DNA of 64,000 nt from Onthophagus taurus (lineage: Eukaryota; Arthropoda; Insecta; Coleoptera; Scarabaeidae), in NCBI RefSeq assembly GCF_036711975.1, contig NC_091976.1:27590001-27654000 (forward strand), written 5' to 3'. The first letter of the stretch is position 1. Each line of letters starts with the position of its first letter. Under the pieces are notes generated by a model. It saw only the letters and a program-made list of their open reading frames with translations. It had not been told where the DNA came from and searched no databases. This document shows positions 24,790-37,729 of the stretch, in pieces. A program made the position numbers and the translations under genes.

Positions 24790-25672
24790 ATTTTTTTTTT
24801 TAATTTATTGTTCATTTCCAAAAAGAGATAAGAGTCTATAACAGGTATATAAACACTAAAATATAACAACAACGCAAGAAGTAGTTACATCCATACATAC
24901 ATATACAACAAGAAAAAACATTTCAAAATCAGTTTAACCTAACATTAAGGTAATAAGTCCTTGCTTCTCCCGCAAAGGAGTCCAGACCATTCTGATTCTT
25001 CACCCGTTGTGGTAAATCATTAAACCACTCCTCCGCTGCTGCTGTAACACTTCTTCACCCAATGGTTCTTGCAAGGGGCAAGATGTGAATATTTTGGTTG
25101 TAATGCATATCGCAGTTGAGGTTAAAGTAAATGCCAGTTTCTATTAGATTATTTTTGATTTTATATATTAGCTTCACGTTATCAAGCTTAATCATCTCAT
25201 GTATATTAAGCACTTTTAACTCATTATACAATGATGTAGTATTTGTGGTTTACAAAAGAGAATCTTTAGAAACTTATTTTGTGTTACTTGTAGCTTATCA
25301 AGGCCTTTTTTAACGAGCGTGACCTCTAAAAGCGCAAAGATAATTTAAGAAATAGTGGACATAGGCATAATAGAAAATCTTGTTTCATTATTGAAATATT
25401 ACATAATACATTTCACTTCTTTTGTATTAATTTTATATGGTATAGGTTCTATTTGTAACTTCACTCAACCTAATACCAGAGATTATAACTTCATGACTTT
25501 TCGTAGTGGCCTTTTTGTTAAAGATCATATATGTACATTTACCGCTGTTTAATTGAATATTATTTTCATCCACCCAAGAGCAAACACTGTCTAGATCACA
25601 CTGAGCATCAAAAAAGACAGAGTCCATAGACCCGCTGTAGAACAAAACAGCATCAGCCACATATAACAATTG
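24790..25672 (-). mobile_element. 5'-truncated LINE with poly(A) tail, inserted in the left palindrome arm
   Basis: On the minus strand, 25669-25433 encodes an RT palm piece (YVADAVLFYSGS, where the family usually has YADDAVLF), then SGKCTYMIF. Further down, with frameshifts, come LDKLQVTQNKFLKILF and a C-terminal SVTAAAEEWFNDLP segment near 25050. The 3' end is an AATAAATT followed by an A-run (a T-run at 24791-24801 on the plus strand). It interrupts sequence that is continuous in the right arm (GTTGTGAGAAAGACCTAATT on the left against the equivalent near 28200). Confidence 0.75.
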
Positions 25673-25674
25673 GT

Positions 25675-25925
25675 TATATCATTTATATATGACAACAACA
25701 TTACTCTTTTCAAAAATAAGTAATTGAACCATGTTCGGGTTGTATATTAAAACTAATTATAATTTTCTGGATGTGGAGAGATGGGAAGCCCTCGAATTTC
25801 TTTTGGAGTTTTCTGGTTTTTAGAGCTTTGTTGGTTTCGCCACGCTAAAGCGTTAGGATTTCTAAACGGGTCCAGATGATTGTGTGCAACTCTTTGTCTG
25901 ATGAAGGTAGGCTGTAAGTTATTGT
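25675..25925 (-). mobile_element. Penelope-like element fragment, left-arm copy
   Basis: Reverse-complement counterpart of 27600-27975. The minus strand carries a degraded version of the N-terminal Penelope-like region (HLDPFRNPNALAWRNQQ), with stops and deletions compared with the right-arm copy. Confidence 0.6.
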
Positions 25926-25930
25926 CACGG

Positions 25931-25953
25931 TATATATATATATATATATATAT
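25931..25953. repeat. TA microsatellite
   Basis: About eleven TA dinucleotides in a row. Confidence 0.95.
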
Positions 25954-27029
25954 GAGTTAATCTTGAGATGTGATAGTCTATTTCATTATTTCTGAGTGAA
26001 ATTTACTGTTTTAGTTGACTATATCTAAATGCCAGATCCTCCATATCAATCTGCATAGCAATTTGAATATTATATTTTTTCAAATTCTTCAAAAGATTGC
26101 CTCTTAATTTTATTTTTGAGCAAAATTGAAGATATACAATAAAACTGGAATAACAGATTCCAAACCATACGATGCATAATATGAAGTGGAGGTAAATAAA
26201 TTACTGGATTTGATTGTGATGGAAAAAAATGGTACTGGAAACTAGCATACATGAAGGAGTACTCACGTTGTGGGAACAGAGATGAGAATCTTGTCGTTGC
26301 AAGCGTACGAATATACTGCAACAACTTTTACTTATCATAAGATTCCTCCTTATTTAATTAATTCTCTCATCTATTCTCATTTATACTCAAATGAGAATTT
26401 AACATCACAAAGCCCTTAGGTTCAAGCAAGTATAATTGATCGACATATTGCGTTTTTACTAAAATTCATGTTTCTCAGGACTAGAATAATCTTTGAAAGG
26501 AACGTAGTCTTTAATGCATTGATTTCTTATCCTTCTGTTACCAACCAATTGCTTTTTAAACTTCGGGGTTTTTTATATTAAATAACGTGTGGTGTAGTTG
26601 TTATCTTATACATTTTAAAGAATACATAGAAAAATATGTATTGATTTCCAACTGCTTTCAACAGATCATAATTATGATATGATGACAGATTCTTGCTGAT
26701 AACATAACTACTTTTTATATTATGAAATTTAATTAGTTTATTAAAAACGTTTTAATAGAAAACAAAGTTACATTGGTTTTTTTCTTAATAAGGGCTAACG
26801 TATGAACGATAAAAGAGACAAATACATATACATATAATAAATATTACTTGTATTTCTATGTGTGTTGCTATACCATGGAAAATAACATTTTATAAATTAA
26901 ACTTTTCTGAATACGGTTGATATTTCTTATTTTATCTTTTGCATTTTACATTGTAAGGAAAATAAATTAAATTTTTTAAAAGGTTCTATTTCATTAAAAC
27001 CAACTTTATATATTAAACACGAAACTTTC
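25954..27029. other. Intergenic, no gene seen
   Basis: AT-rich spacer inside the large inverted repeat with only chance frames. It has no counterpart between the arms on the right side. Confidence 0.45.
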
Positions 27030-27478
27030 TAGTTATAGGTCTAGTGTTAGTTCTAATTTTAGTTCTAGTTTTAGTTTTTGTCCAGCGTTAGATTGTTGTA
27101 TTACTAAAACTAGAACTAACTCTAAATCTAATTTTAATTGTTATTCAGCGCTGACGTCACGAACGGGCCTTCGAGCTCTGTACTTGCTCCTGTCATGTAG
27201 ATTGTACCCTCTATGGTATAAATATCTGAAGACGCACAGCTAAACCCGAATGTTTCTAGTTCTAAGTCTAGTGTTAGTTTTAATTTTACACTAGCTATTT
27301 CACTGTTACTATGTAGAATTAACACTATACCTAGGACTAGAATCATTTGGGTTTAGCCGCACGTCTCTAAGGACGGCTAAACCCAAATGAATCTAGTTCC
27401 AGGTATAGTGTTAGTGTTAGTTTTACACTTGCACTGTTACTAGAACTAACATTAGGCCTAGACTAGAAACATTTTTCT
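27030..27478. repeat. CTAG-rich foldback element with long palindrome
   Basis: Built of CTAGTTCTAG/GTGTTAGTT-type motifs arranged in opposite orientations. It has a near-perfect hairpin at about 27328-27402: CATTTGGGTTTAGCCGCACG, then a short loop, then its complement. It also contains TGACGTCACGAACGGGCCT near 27150, shared with 16.71 kb. Copies of the hairpin recur at 56.1 kb. No transposase is present; it behaves as a MITE or foldback family. Confidence 0.8.
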
Positions 27479-27479
27479 G

Positions 27480-27975
27480 GGCTAAAAAAATAGCTCTCTA
27501 CTCCAAATCCCGACAAACTCACGCCATCCTCAGACGAACAAGCAACTCCCTTCTCAGAGGGAAAATTCGCCAATCGAAGAAGAACCTTAAAAACACTCTA
27601 CAACAGGCTCTACAAACTTCATCTATTCCTGAGCCAAGAGTTGCACACCATCATCTGAACCCGTTTAGAAGTCCTAACGCTTTGGCGTAGCGAAATCAAC
27701 AAAACTCTAGAAACCAGAAAATTCGAAAAGAAATTCGAGGGCTTGCATCCAGGATCCATCTCTCTCCACATCCAGAAAATCGTCCATAATCTTTTCTATG
27801 CCGAAAAAGCCGTATTAAGCAAAGGTTTTAATTATGCCCTAACCTCCAGGATTATTCTGGTCGAAGAAATTATTGCCAACGCCGAATCTAGCTTAAACAG
27901 TCTCTTAATTCCTTATTTTTGAAAAGAGTAATATTGGAGATATGAGCAATTATGATTTAAATGATATAATCTTAA
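27480..27975 (+). mobile_element. Penelope-like element N-terminal region, right-arm copy
   Basis: Two frames of the plus strand together give a Penelope-like N-terminal region. The first has LYSKSRQTHAILRRTSNSLL and a LQQALQTSS segment. The second reads FYAEKAVLSKGFNYALTSR then ILVEEIIANAESSLNSL before a stop. The KGxNxAxTxR...EEIIAxxE pattern is diagnostic of this class upstream of the ADKGN motif. The pLTR-like ends correspond to the palindrome arms; no hammerhead ribozyme core was found. Confidence 0.65.
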
Positions 27976-28506
27976 GTTTGAGATTTTACAGTATTGCAAG
28001 ATGATTTTTATCGATCTAACGAATACATTTCATTGTATTTCCCATACAATATTGATACGCAAACTCGATTAGCACAATATCTCGATTCTACTATCTTGCA
28101 GAAGTCCTCAATTCTTGGACCATTTCTATTTACGCAGGATTCCAAACGCCAATTACATCCCACATCTCTGCATGAAAATTGGTTTTGAAACAATCAATTA
28201 GACCTTCCTCACAACATACTTTTCTGCGTTAGAATGCCTATAATTAGACTGATAATTAGGCTGGTAATTAAATACATCCGAACTTCTTGCAAAATCAGAA
28301 TTTGTAATCTACTTTATTTTTGGTGCAAAAACAAAAATTATGCAAAAATCTTTTTATGATATAGAAGACTTAATCTGATTTTTTTATAACTTGCGCTGCT
28401 GTGTAACAATTTAAACCAGCAAGTATCTTATGAATATGATGGGGTACATGCTTTGAATAAGCGAATATCTAATATCTTTAAAAGAGAATTTTATATTTCT
28501 CTTTGA

Positions 28507-28725
28507 ATGTTTCTAGTTCTAGGTCTTAGTGCAATAAAATCCGAACGATTCTAGTTCTTGGTCTAGCACTGCATAACAATTCAAACTAGAACTAACACTA
28601 GACTTAGAAGTAGTTTCGAGTTTAGCCGTGCGTCTGAAGATGAATTAAAAACAGACTTTTGGCTACAACGGACACTTCCTTCCCTGTTTTAATCCGTTAT
28701 ATCGAGGTTTTGCTGTATTAACATT
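28507..28725. repeat. CTAG-rich element copy followed by pogo/Tigger-like end
   Basis: Starts exactly where the palindrome arm ends, with GTTTCTAGTTCTAGGTCT and inverted partners to about 28630. Then comes AATCCGTTATATCGAGGTTT near 28692, matching the fragment at 16.82 kb. The adjacent TA could be the target site. Confidence 0.55.
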
Positions 28726-29850
28726 AAAGTTATATCATTTTGAACGCACCAAATTTTATCTCATTGTTTTTTTACGGTAAACTCTACGTGCAGTCCTAGC
28801 AATAAAAAAGCAACGTATAAATGATGAAAGAGATAAACAGATTAACAATTTAACTCATGGTTTGGGTTTAATCTGGATTAGAGTATTCTACAAAAAACCG
28901 GAACAGTTTTATTGAACTAAATCCAACTACCTTCATTGTACCAAGTTTATTTTTTAATTTCCATTTTTAGATTTTATCCACGTTTTTTATGTAATAAAGA
29001 AATTCAATTAGATTTAAACATTATTATCTAAACAATCGCAAACTGAATGTGTAAATGTTTGTATTCGCGTTCCAATTGATTTACAAACATTACACTTATT
29101 CCGTGTATGTTGATTGTTCGTTGATGTTGATTGCGATGGCCTCTCAATTGTAACTGTTTTGGTTCACCTCAAAATTCGTGTTCACCACGAAATTAATATT
29201 TGTACATCACGCTTTATTTGTAGATTATTTAAATGTCGCAATAATTAACACGAGTTATATAATGATTAATTATATCAAATTGTATGAATATTTCATATTG
29301 AAATCGTTAATATTTAACAAACAACGAAAAATAAGAAAACACCCACGATTTTTGTAAATCGAAAACGTAGGCGGTTTATTTATGGAAGCTCCTTTATATA
29401 AAAAAAAATACGAATATCCGTGTAGATACAAAAAAATTTTTAGGAAAACTTATAAAAGCATACAAAGTATATGTATATTTTCAATCATCCCATTCGAATT
29501 AAATAAACAAAAACAACAAATGTTTTTTCTTATACTTTCGGTATAATTTCAACGAATTGATATACGCATTATTTTTCAAGAACAAAACAAAGTACGAAGT
29601 GTTGAACGAAAAATCTGAAAGAAAATGTCATTTATATATAAATAAAAAAATCACGAAGTATCGCTCCGATATTCTCTATGAACGATAACATTTTTCAAGA
29701 GAGTATATTTTTCTATATAGATAAACATTTTTGAGTCTTTTGACGTTCACGTCGGCTTATAAATATTTAAATTGCGTGGAAGGTCACTTTACGAAATCCA
29801 AATTGCACACAAAGCGTGAAATATTGCAGGGTTCGTTGTTGATATTGAAG
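28726..29850. other. Intergenic, no gene seen
   Basis: AT-rich. Only chance frames; no repeats matching elsewhere were recognised. Confidence 0.45.
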
Positions 29851-29854
29851 CTAG

Positions 29855-30330
29855 ATTAAAGCTACGGACGATTAATATTAGCTTCGATTTCGGCCAATTT
29901 AAACTTTCTGTTTGAAATCTGTGCGTTTTTAACTTTTCTAATTTGCCGATAAAGCATGTTTTGAACAATGTAGGTAGTTTCCTGTTGATAAATACCAATT
30001 AACAGTTTGATTTTCAGAGAATTTAGTACTAAAAATAAATTTAATTTCAATCCGAAGATAAATATTGTGTAATTTTGGGTTCACATTAGAATTCCAAGTG
30101 TTCAAACGACCAGTAATCGTGTTAAAATCAATCGGGCGGAAAGTGTCGAGTGTTATCGACTACAAACCTATTGGATGATTAATATCAACCCCGTTTTTCC
30201 GATTAACATCCAATTTTAACTTCTTGTTTGAAACCCCTGAATGAAACTTTCGTAATTTTCCAATATAGCATGTTTTGTACAAAGCGAATAGTTCCCTGAT
30301 TTACAATTTGATTTTCAATGAAAATCGTTT
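29855..30330. repeat. Diverged tandem duplication of about 310 bp
   Basis: The segments 29860-30020 and 30170-30325 share order and wording: GATTAATAT, a stretch matching AATTTAAACTTTCTGTTTGAAA, then AAAGCATGTTTTG/ATAGCATGTTTTG, then a segment ending ACAGTTTGATTTTCA/ACAATTTGATTTTCA. Divergence is high, so the duplication is old. Confidence 0.65.
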
Positions 30331-30924
30331 CGAAATGATGGATTAATTTTATCATAAAAGTCAAAGGTTCAATTTGTTAAAGATTATAATTTTGCTGTAG
30401 TATTAATTAAGGTTCAAAGTAAATTTTACAAGGTTAAAATAAATGAGAACTGAGAGAGGTTTGGAGTAACCTTGTTCCTTTTGTTTTGGTAAACCTTGAA
30501 TAGCAGCTCTTTTCTATTCTAAGGCGAACCCGAAAGTACGAGAAATTCATCTTTGGCGCGGTGAATTTACCCCATTAATATTAACCCCTTTTTGTGTTAC
30601 AACGGAAAAATACGTGCACATAGAGCGGATGTATTTTAATATCGGGGCTAATTAAGTGTGTTTCATCACGTCACTGTTCATGATGTCCATAGGTTTTTAA
30701 TATAAAAGCCCCCAAACGCGATGATTCCCTGTGGATGTATTTTTTTTAATTTACAACACACGCAGTTTTTATAAACACACGTTTAGTAACGTTCATAAAA
30801 GCCGTAGTTGAAGTAATTTATTGATTTGTATTTTTTAGACTATTTTTTGGACACTTTATAGACTATTAGAACAGAAAATTAGCATAAAAACTATTTTAGT
30901 CTACTCGTGACTTAAGATTTAAAT

Positions 30925-32862
30925 CGTTGATTTCATTTAAAATCAATTGAAATTGAGGTTAAAGAAAAAAATTGTTTTCTCCAAAATAGGAAGGGTTTAA
31001 GAAATGAAACTTTTTGAGGTTATAAAGGAACGTTTGAGGTTAGGTTATACCAAATTTGAAGTTTCCAAAGTCAAAAATTAATTTTATATATATTTTATAA
31101 AATCGTTGATTTTATTTGAAATCAGTTGAAATCGAGGTTAAAAAAAAAATTGTTTTCGCCAAATAGGGAAGGGTTTAAGAAATGAAACTTTTTGCGGTTA
31201 TAAAGGAACGTTTGAGGTTAGGTTATACCAAATTTGGTGTTTCCAAAGTCAAAAATTAATTTTATATATATATTTTTTAAAATCGTTGATTTACTTTGAA
31301 ATCAATTGAAATCGAGGTTAAAGAAAAAATCATTTTCTCCAATAAGGTAGAGATTTACGAAATGAAATTTTTTGAGGTTATAATGGAACGTTTGAGGTTA
31401 GGTTATACCAAATTTGAAGTTTCCAAAGTCAAAAATTCATTTTATATATATTTTTTAAAATCGCTGATTTTGAAATCAATTGAAATTGAGGTTAAAGAAA
31501 AATATTATTTTCTCCAAAACGGGAAGGGTTTAAGAAATGAAACTTTTTGAGGTTATAACGGAGCGTTTGAGGTTAGGTTATACCAAATTTGAAGTTTCCA
31601 AAGTCAAAAATTAATTTTATATATATATTTTTTAAAATCGTTGATTTACTTTGAAATCAATTGAAATCGAGGTTAAAGAAAAATATTATTTTCTCCAAAA
31701 CGGGAAGAGTTTAAGAAATAAAACTTTTTGAGGTTATAAAGGAACGTTTGAGGTTAGGTTATACCAAATTTGAAGTTTCCAAAGCCAAAAATTAATTTTA
31801 TATATATTTTTTAAAATGTTGATTTTATTTGAAATCGAGGTTAAAGAAAGATATTATTTTCTCCAAAACGGGAAGGATTTAAGCAATGAAACTTTTTGAG
31901 GTTATAAAGGAACGTTTGAGGTTAGGTTATACCAAATTTGAAGTTTCCAAAGTCAAAAATTAATTTTATATATATTTTTTAAAATCGCTGATTTTGAAAT
32001 CAATTGAAATTGAGGGTAAAGAAAAATATTATTTTCTCCAAAACGGGAAGGGTTTAAGAAATGAAACCTTTTGAGGTTATAAAGGAACGTTTGAGGTTAG
32101 GTTATACCAAATTTGAAGTTTCCAAAGTCAAAAATTAATTTTATATATATATTTTAAAATCGTTGATTTCATTTGAAATCAATTGAAATCGAGGTTAAAG
32201 AAAAAAATTGTTTTCTCCAAAACGGGAAGGGTTCAAGAAATGAAACTTTTTGAGGTTATAAAGGATCGTTTGAGGTTAGGTTATACCAAATTTGATGTTT
32301 CCAAAGCCAAAAATTAATTTTATATATATTTTGTAAAATCGCTGATTTTGAAATCTATTGAAATTGAGGTTAACGAAAAATATTATTTTCTCCAAAACGG
32401 GAAGGGTTTAAGAAATGAAAGTTTTTGAGGTTATAAAGGAACGTTTGAGGTTAGGTTACACAAAATTTGAAGTTTCCAAAGTCAAAAATTAATTTTATAT
32501 ATATTTTATAAAATCATTGATTTTATTTGAAATCAATTGAAATCGAGGTTAAAGAAAAAAATTGTTTTCTCCAAAACGGGAAGGGTTTAAACAATGAAAC
32601 TTTTTGAGGTTATAAAAGAACGTTTTAGGTTAGGTTATGCCAAATTTGAAGTTTCCGAAATCAAAAATTAAGTTTATATATATTTTTTAAAATTGTACTT
32701 TGAAATCAATTGTGATCGAGGTTAAAGAAAAATATTATTTTCTCCAAAACGGGAAGAGTTCAAGAAATGAAACTTTTTGAGGTTATAAAGGAACATATGA
32801 GGTTAGGTTATACCAAATTTGAAATTTCCAAAATCAAAAATTAATTTTATATACAGGGTGAG
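30925..32862. repeat. Satellite-like tandem array, ~177-bp unit, 11 copies
   Basis: The word GAGGTTAGGTTA recurs 11 times with spacings of about 170-181 bp (near 31034, 31214, 31395, 31569, 31749, 31919, 32095, 32273, 32448, 32625, 32801). Each unit also contains CAAATTTGAAGTTTCCAAAG, a TATATATATTTT tract and AATCAATTGAAATCGAGGTT. Copies differ by a few percent and by small indels. Frames across it (for example 31296-31550) are chance products of the repeat. Confidence 0.93.
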
Positions 32863-32865
32863 TTA

Positions 32866-33354
32866 TTAGTAGTCCGACGGACGATAGTTGCTAAACCGTT
32901 TGAGAAAGAAAAAAATGTTTTATATAAAAGTTGTTTGACTCACCATTTTCTATTACCTAAAATTATTTTTACTTATACAGGGTGTTCCATTTAGGCGTAA
33001 CAGAGAGTATGTAGATTTTGTTAAATGGAACACCCTATAAATTTTATCATATTATGAATAGTATTAAATTTGTTTATACAACCGTATATGTTACTAACTC
33101 ATAGCATTCATAGTTTCTGAGATATTCAATTGTTTTTCCAAATTGTGTCCATTACAGGATCTTTTTAAAAACGATGTCAAAACAAAATTTTTTTCAATTT
33201 TGCCTTGAAACTATGTCAGATAATTGTCAAAGCCAGTAGATAAATGATAGTATCCAAAGATATTAGATACGCTATACAGCGTGTTCATAAAGCTTAGTTA
33301 CTTTTGATGCTTTTTAAATGGCTTTTTCATAGGTTTATTAAATGGAACATCCTG
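32866..33354. mobile_element. Cluster of mariner/Tc-type short elements
   Basis: A TA-flanked TACAGGGTGTTCCATTTA end at 32976-32993 pairs with TAAATGGAACATCCTGTA ending at 33354, framing about 377 bp. A closer inverted partner, AAATGGAACACCCTATA near 33023-33039, suggests a partial or nested copy. A separate end, TACAGGGTGAGTTATTAGTA, lies near 32866, right at the edge of the satellite array. No transposase remains. Confidence 0.65.
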
Positions 33355-33359
33355 TATAT

Positions 33360-34979
33360 TGTGTGCTGGTTGAATTGCTCATCAATATAAGTCATATATT
33401 TAACTTTAGTAGTTTTCTTGATATTTAGAATTTAAATATCAGGATTTATTATATTAAATAAATATTTATTTATTTACTCATCCTCTATTTTTTTTATCTA
33501 GTCTATGTATTTCAGTTTTCTTTTCTTTCTTCTGTGCCATACAATAAAGCCATAAAAGCTTAAAAATTTTTGAAATGACACCATCCACACAGTTTGTTTA
33601 AAAATATCATACGCAAGATAAACATGATTCTTGGCACGTCTTGGTAATAATTAGCTGTTATTTCGGATTGCTACACCTGGGTCAGGAAGTTATGAGATTA
33701 CGTGACCAAAATCAATAATATAAACTGCATCAGTTAATTGGTTTCGTAAAGTTTTCGTTTCTAATAATAGTTGCTTACATCTTGACGTACGTTAAATCCT
33801 GAGATTAATTTTATTTCGCGATGGATGAAATGTTTTCTGAGATTTAAAGTATTTATTTTCAAAGCACTCAAGACAAACAATCTCCCTTCTCATTTACTCT
33901 TACAATTAGTTTAAAGACAAACAAAACATCCTAGGAATTAATCCGAGAAACAGAATTTAATCCGTAAACACACACCTTAGTTAAGATGGATAAAGAGGAT
34001 TGTTTTAAAAAATTAACACCTGATCTTTACAAGGAAATATCTTTCTTCCTCGTTTTTCTCGTTAGTAAATTGTGTTTAAACACAAATTAAAATTGGAATT
34101 ATGTATAGATTGATGATTTGATTGGACACACGATACGGTATCGTGTGTGTTAATGAAGTTCATATTTTGTCTCCCCCCGGAGCTGGTAAATTGTGCTAAA
34201 TCGACCGCTGACCTGTAAATACAACTCGGAATTGTCCGCTCTTGTTTCACGTTTATGGGTTCTAACGTAATCGAACTGTTATTGCAACCCCTAAGGCTAA
34301 ATCACCGCAAATACAAATCAAACATCTATTGGCTTAACTGATTTATGATTTTTTAAAACTGAATAAAAAAGTGTAATCATTTTTACTTACACAAAGAAAG
34401 ATTTTAGTTTGTTATTTTTAAAATTACACGTAAATTCAATAATCTTAAACTATTAAACAAACTTAGTAGGTGGTAAAAAGTTAATGAGATTTCGTAAATT
34501 AAAGTTTTAACTCGGTAACGTATACATTGAAAACTTCGTCTTGGTTATCTTACTTTTATCACTTCATTCATTTAATTATGTTAAAAAAGATAAACCTTGT
34601 AAAACATTATTCGAGATGCTGAAACAGCAAATCTAGTAATTTTTGAAGATGATTTGATGTAATCCGTGGAAATGAGAACATACTTCATTTCTTTTAATTC
34701 GTAGTCAGAAGGTTGATTTAAACATATTCATGTTAAAAAACTTATAACAAAACGAGTTCAAATTCAGATTTGAGGCAATACGAACGTGTTTTATTAAAAA
34801 CACCTCCAGAGAGTCCTCCGCTACATCAATACAAACTAAAAGACCTGATCTGAAAACAACACCAACGAAAAATCTGCAAAGGCAAAGCGAGTTATTCAGA
34901 AAACCACAAAAACTGGATTTTATAAAACCAGATAATAATTCAACAAATAACACAAAAAGTAAATGAAAATACAAAAAAA
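33360..34979. other. Intergenic with one perfect 23-bp palindrome
   Basis: No gene recognised. A perfect palindrome, ACACACGATAC-G-GTATCGTGTGT, occupies 34126-34148. The minus-strand frame at 34705-34974 is low in complexity and looks like a shadow of the LINE start region. The rest is AT-rich. Confidence 0.5.
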
Positions 34980-36870
34980 CATATTACTTACTCATTTAAT
35001 GACAAAATGAAACAACTAAACAAAGAATTCACTACGATTTTTGAAATTGCTCCAAAATTAATAACTTTAAGAAGCCAGTTCTCTTTCCACTGGAGCGAAA
35101 TTCAATTTATAAATAATATAGTCCATAATGATATAATTAGCGAAACCAAACAAGGTTTTCTAATTAAATCAAAAGAAAACAAAATCACAGCATATAAATT
35201 ACTAAACATATTAAAAGAAAAACAAATTATCGACGATTTTATAGAAAGTAAACCAAGACCAACAACAAAAAGTACATTAATGATACTAGATACTTGATAT
35301 TCTAGATGAAGATATTAGTAACTTCTTCAATGACAAACTTATCTTTTATAGATATTGTAAACGAATAATATCACGCGCCAACCCAACAATCCAACGAGAA
35401 AAATAAGAGTCATAACAGGTGAAGTCCACACCTTCCAAAAACTTGTACAAGAAACAACACAAACATTACAAAACAATCGAAAGCAACGTACCACCACTAG
35501 CGCCCATCCCGTGCGGTAAATGCAAAGAAAACCACAAAACTACCAACTGCACTACAGACCTCCCTGTATCATGCTTAGCTTGCGGAGAAATAGGACACCA
35601 GGCAAAAAGCGCACTCTTAAACCCATCGAAGGGCTGCCCACAATTAAAATAAAATCCTCTAACAAAAAAACTGAGGAAATCAATGAAAAAGTAGTCAAAA
35701 GTTCAAGAATTCATAAACGGATGTCAATCCATGACTACATAATTGAATAAACCAGAAAATCAGAACAGAAATGAACTAATAGAAAAATTAAGAGCTCGTT
35801 TCGCAGACGTTTGTCAATATATCTGGCAACTGTGCTTATATAGTAATGCTGGATAGCCTAAATAATGACACACTACCAACAACAATTCCCTCTCACGGAC
35901 AATAGAGCAACATCATCTTAACATCTCCAGAGATGGAAGACACTACTTGAAATGCCGTCCACACAGCCGAATCAATCAGCGATATTCAAAATACGATGGA
36001 AATAGTAGAGACAGAACCAAGAGAACCTGGGTACATATAGCAACTATCAGAAACTGAGACGAATGGAGAAGAAATTAACGAGTAGTTGTTAATTTCTCCC
36101 AAGGAATTTATAAAAGTCATATATGCAAATATTACCACCTTTAACAATAAGAAATACCTAATTTACAACTATATACAAAAAAATGACATAGACATGATGC
36201 TATTTGTAGAAACTAAAAGAAAGGCAAAACAACATATTAAATACAGAGACTGGCAAACAATTCAAAAACAAGATTACATAACCAATAAGACAAGAGGCGG
36301 ATCCCTCATATTGCTAAAGCCAACAATACCTCTAGGTAAAGCAAACCCGCCACCTCTCAATGAATGTCTCCTCTTTATCATCCTTTTCGATAAAGAACAG
36401 ATCCACATCTTTCTTGTGTACATCCACCCACACCAGCCTCTTGAAAAGAACATTTTCTCTAAAACAGCACCATACAAATACGTTATAATAATAGGCGATT
36501 TTAACCTTAACCCATCTAAACGCAAACAATTGTTCTTAAACAACTCTTATTTCAAAAAAAGACATACAGTCCCTACATTCCTGATGCCGGCAAACAACGA
36601 CACAACCCCGGATATAATAATCCACACTGAAAATGTTACGGAAATTGTAAAAGACATAAGTCTTACAGGTGATCTATGCTCCGATCACTTGGCGATAACA
36701 TTCAAAATCTGCACAAATCAAACCTCACCAACCCAGACCGAAAAGTCAAAATATAACCTAACCAGAACCAACATACTTCAACTACTTAAATCTTCATACA
36801 AGATTTTCACAACTCCCTTACGCAATCAATAATAAGCCACTCACCGAAAACAAGATACTCTCCATATATA

Positions 36871-37469
36871 CAGGGTGATTTATAACATACGGAGCAGACT
36901 AAAAGGGTAGGTACTTGGGGTCAAACTGAAGAGCTTTTGCTAATAATGTTTTGTTAAAAACTTAATAGTTACATAGATACCGCGTGTTAATTTTTTAAAT
37001 AAGTTAACGTCAGTTTTTGAGAACCGCTGATATTCAGTAAACAACAATTAAAATACTTGTCAACGCCATCGTCATTTTTGAAGAAGCTGTTAAATGACAT
37101 GTCCGCTGCTAGGTAACCAAATCAACTGGATTGGCAGCAATGAAAACATGGATCAGCTGTTCTCAACAAACAAACACCAGTTTTAGAGCATTTTAACAAA
37201 TTTTTAAATAGCAGTAACTGCCATATTACAAAGATTTTATTATTGATGCTAATTATGCATTGTTTAAGTAACCCCGAAATATTCGCAGTTTGAATTTAAA
37301 CGTAGTGTAATACCGTATATCGTAAGAAATGCTCGACCATTAATTTACCTTTAACGTTCTATATCTTTGTAATTATTACGTTGTAGTCAAACAGTATTAA
37401 GAAAATATCTTCAGTTTGGCCCCTAGTACCTACCTTTTTAATCTGCTCCGTATGTTATAAATCACCCTG
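36871..37469. mobile_element. 599-bp mariner/Tc-type MITE nested in the LINE
   Basis: Terminal inverted repeats of about 62 bp start CAGGGTGATTTATAACATAC at 36871 and end with the complement at 37469, with four or five mismatches between arms. It is flanked by TA on both sides. The interior has no long reading frame. It sits between the endonuclease and RT pieces of the surrounding LINE. Confidence 0.92.
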
Positions 37470-37729
37470 TATATATACACTCATCAACTACATACTCGAA
37501 ATTATTCACAACAAGAGACGAATATACAGAGAATATAAACGAATAAACGTAACAAAACGAAAACGAACAAACGAAAAGTTTATGCCCCGGATTGGATTTA
37601 AGAACCAAAAAACTACTGAGACAACTAAACCTGGAAGTACATAACTTAATCCGTAAAATTTTCAATTTCTGCATACAATATTCCCATCAACATTGAAAAT
37701 AGCTACAATTATAACAATCCCCAAATCTG

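Larger units (their letters stand above)
24396..28505. repeat. Long imperfect inverted repeat built from two Penelope-like copies
   Basis: The left arm (24396-24797 and 25675-25925) matches the reverse complement of the right arm (27600-27975 and about 28200-28505). Matching landmarks are AGAGAAATATAAAATTCTCT (24400) with its reverse near 28490, AAAAAGATTTTTGCATAATT (24590) with its reverse near 28340, and TTTCTGGATGTGGAGAGA (25763) with its reverse near 27765. Arms are diverged by point changes and small indels. The left arm is split by a LINE, and the centre holds a foldback element. Confidence 0.8.

Noticed and set aside
31296..31550. 84-aa frame in the 177-bp array, and the ~60-aa frames every 361 bp at 56.6-58.7 kb
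   Set aside because: Chance products of satellite units, repeated with the array period.
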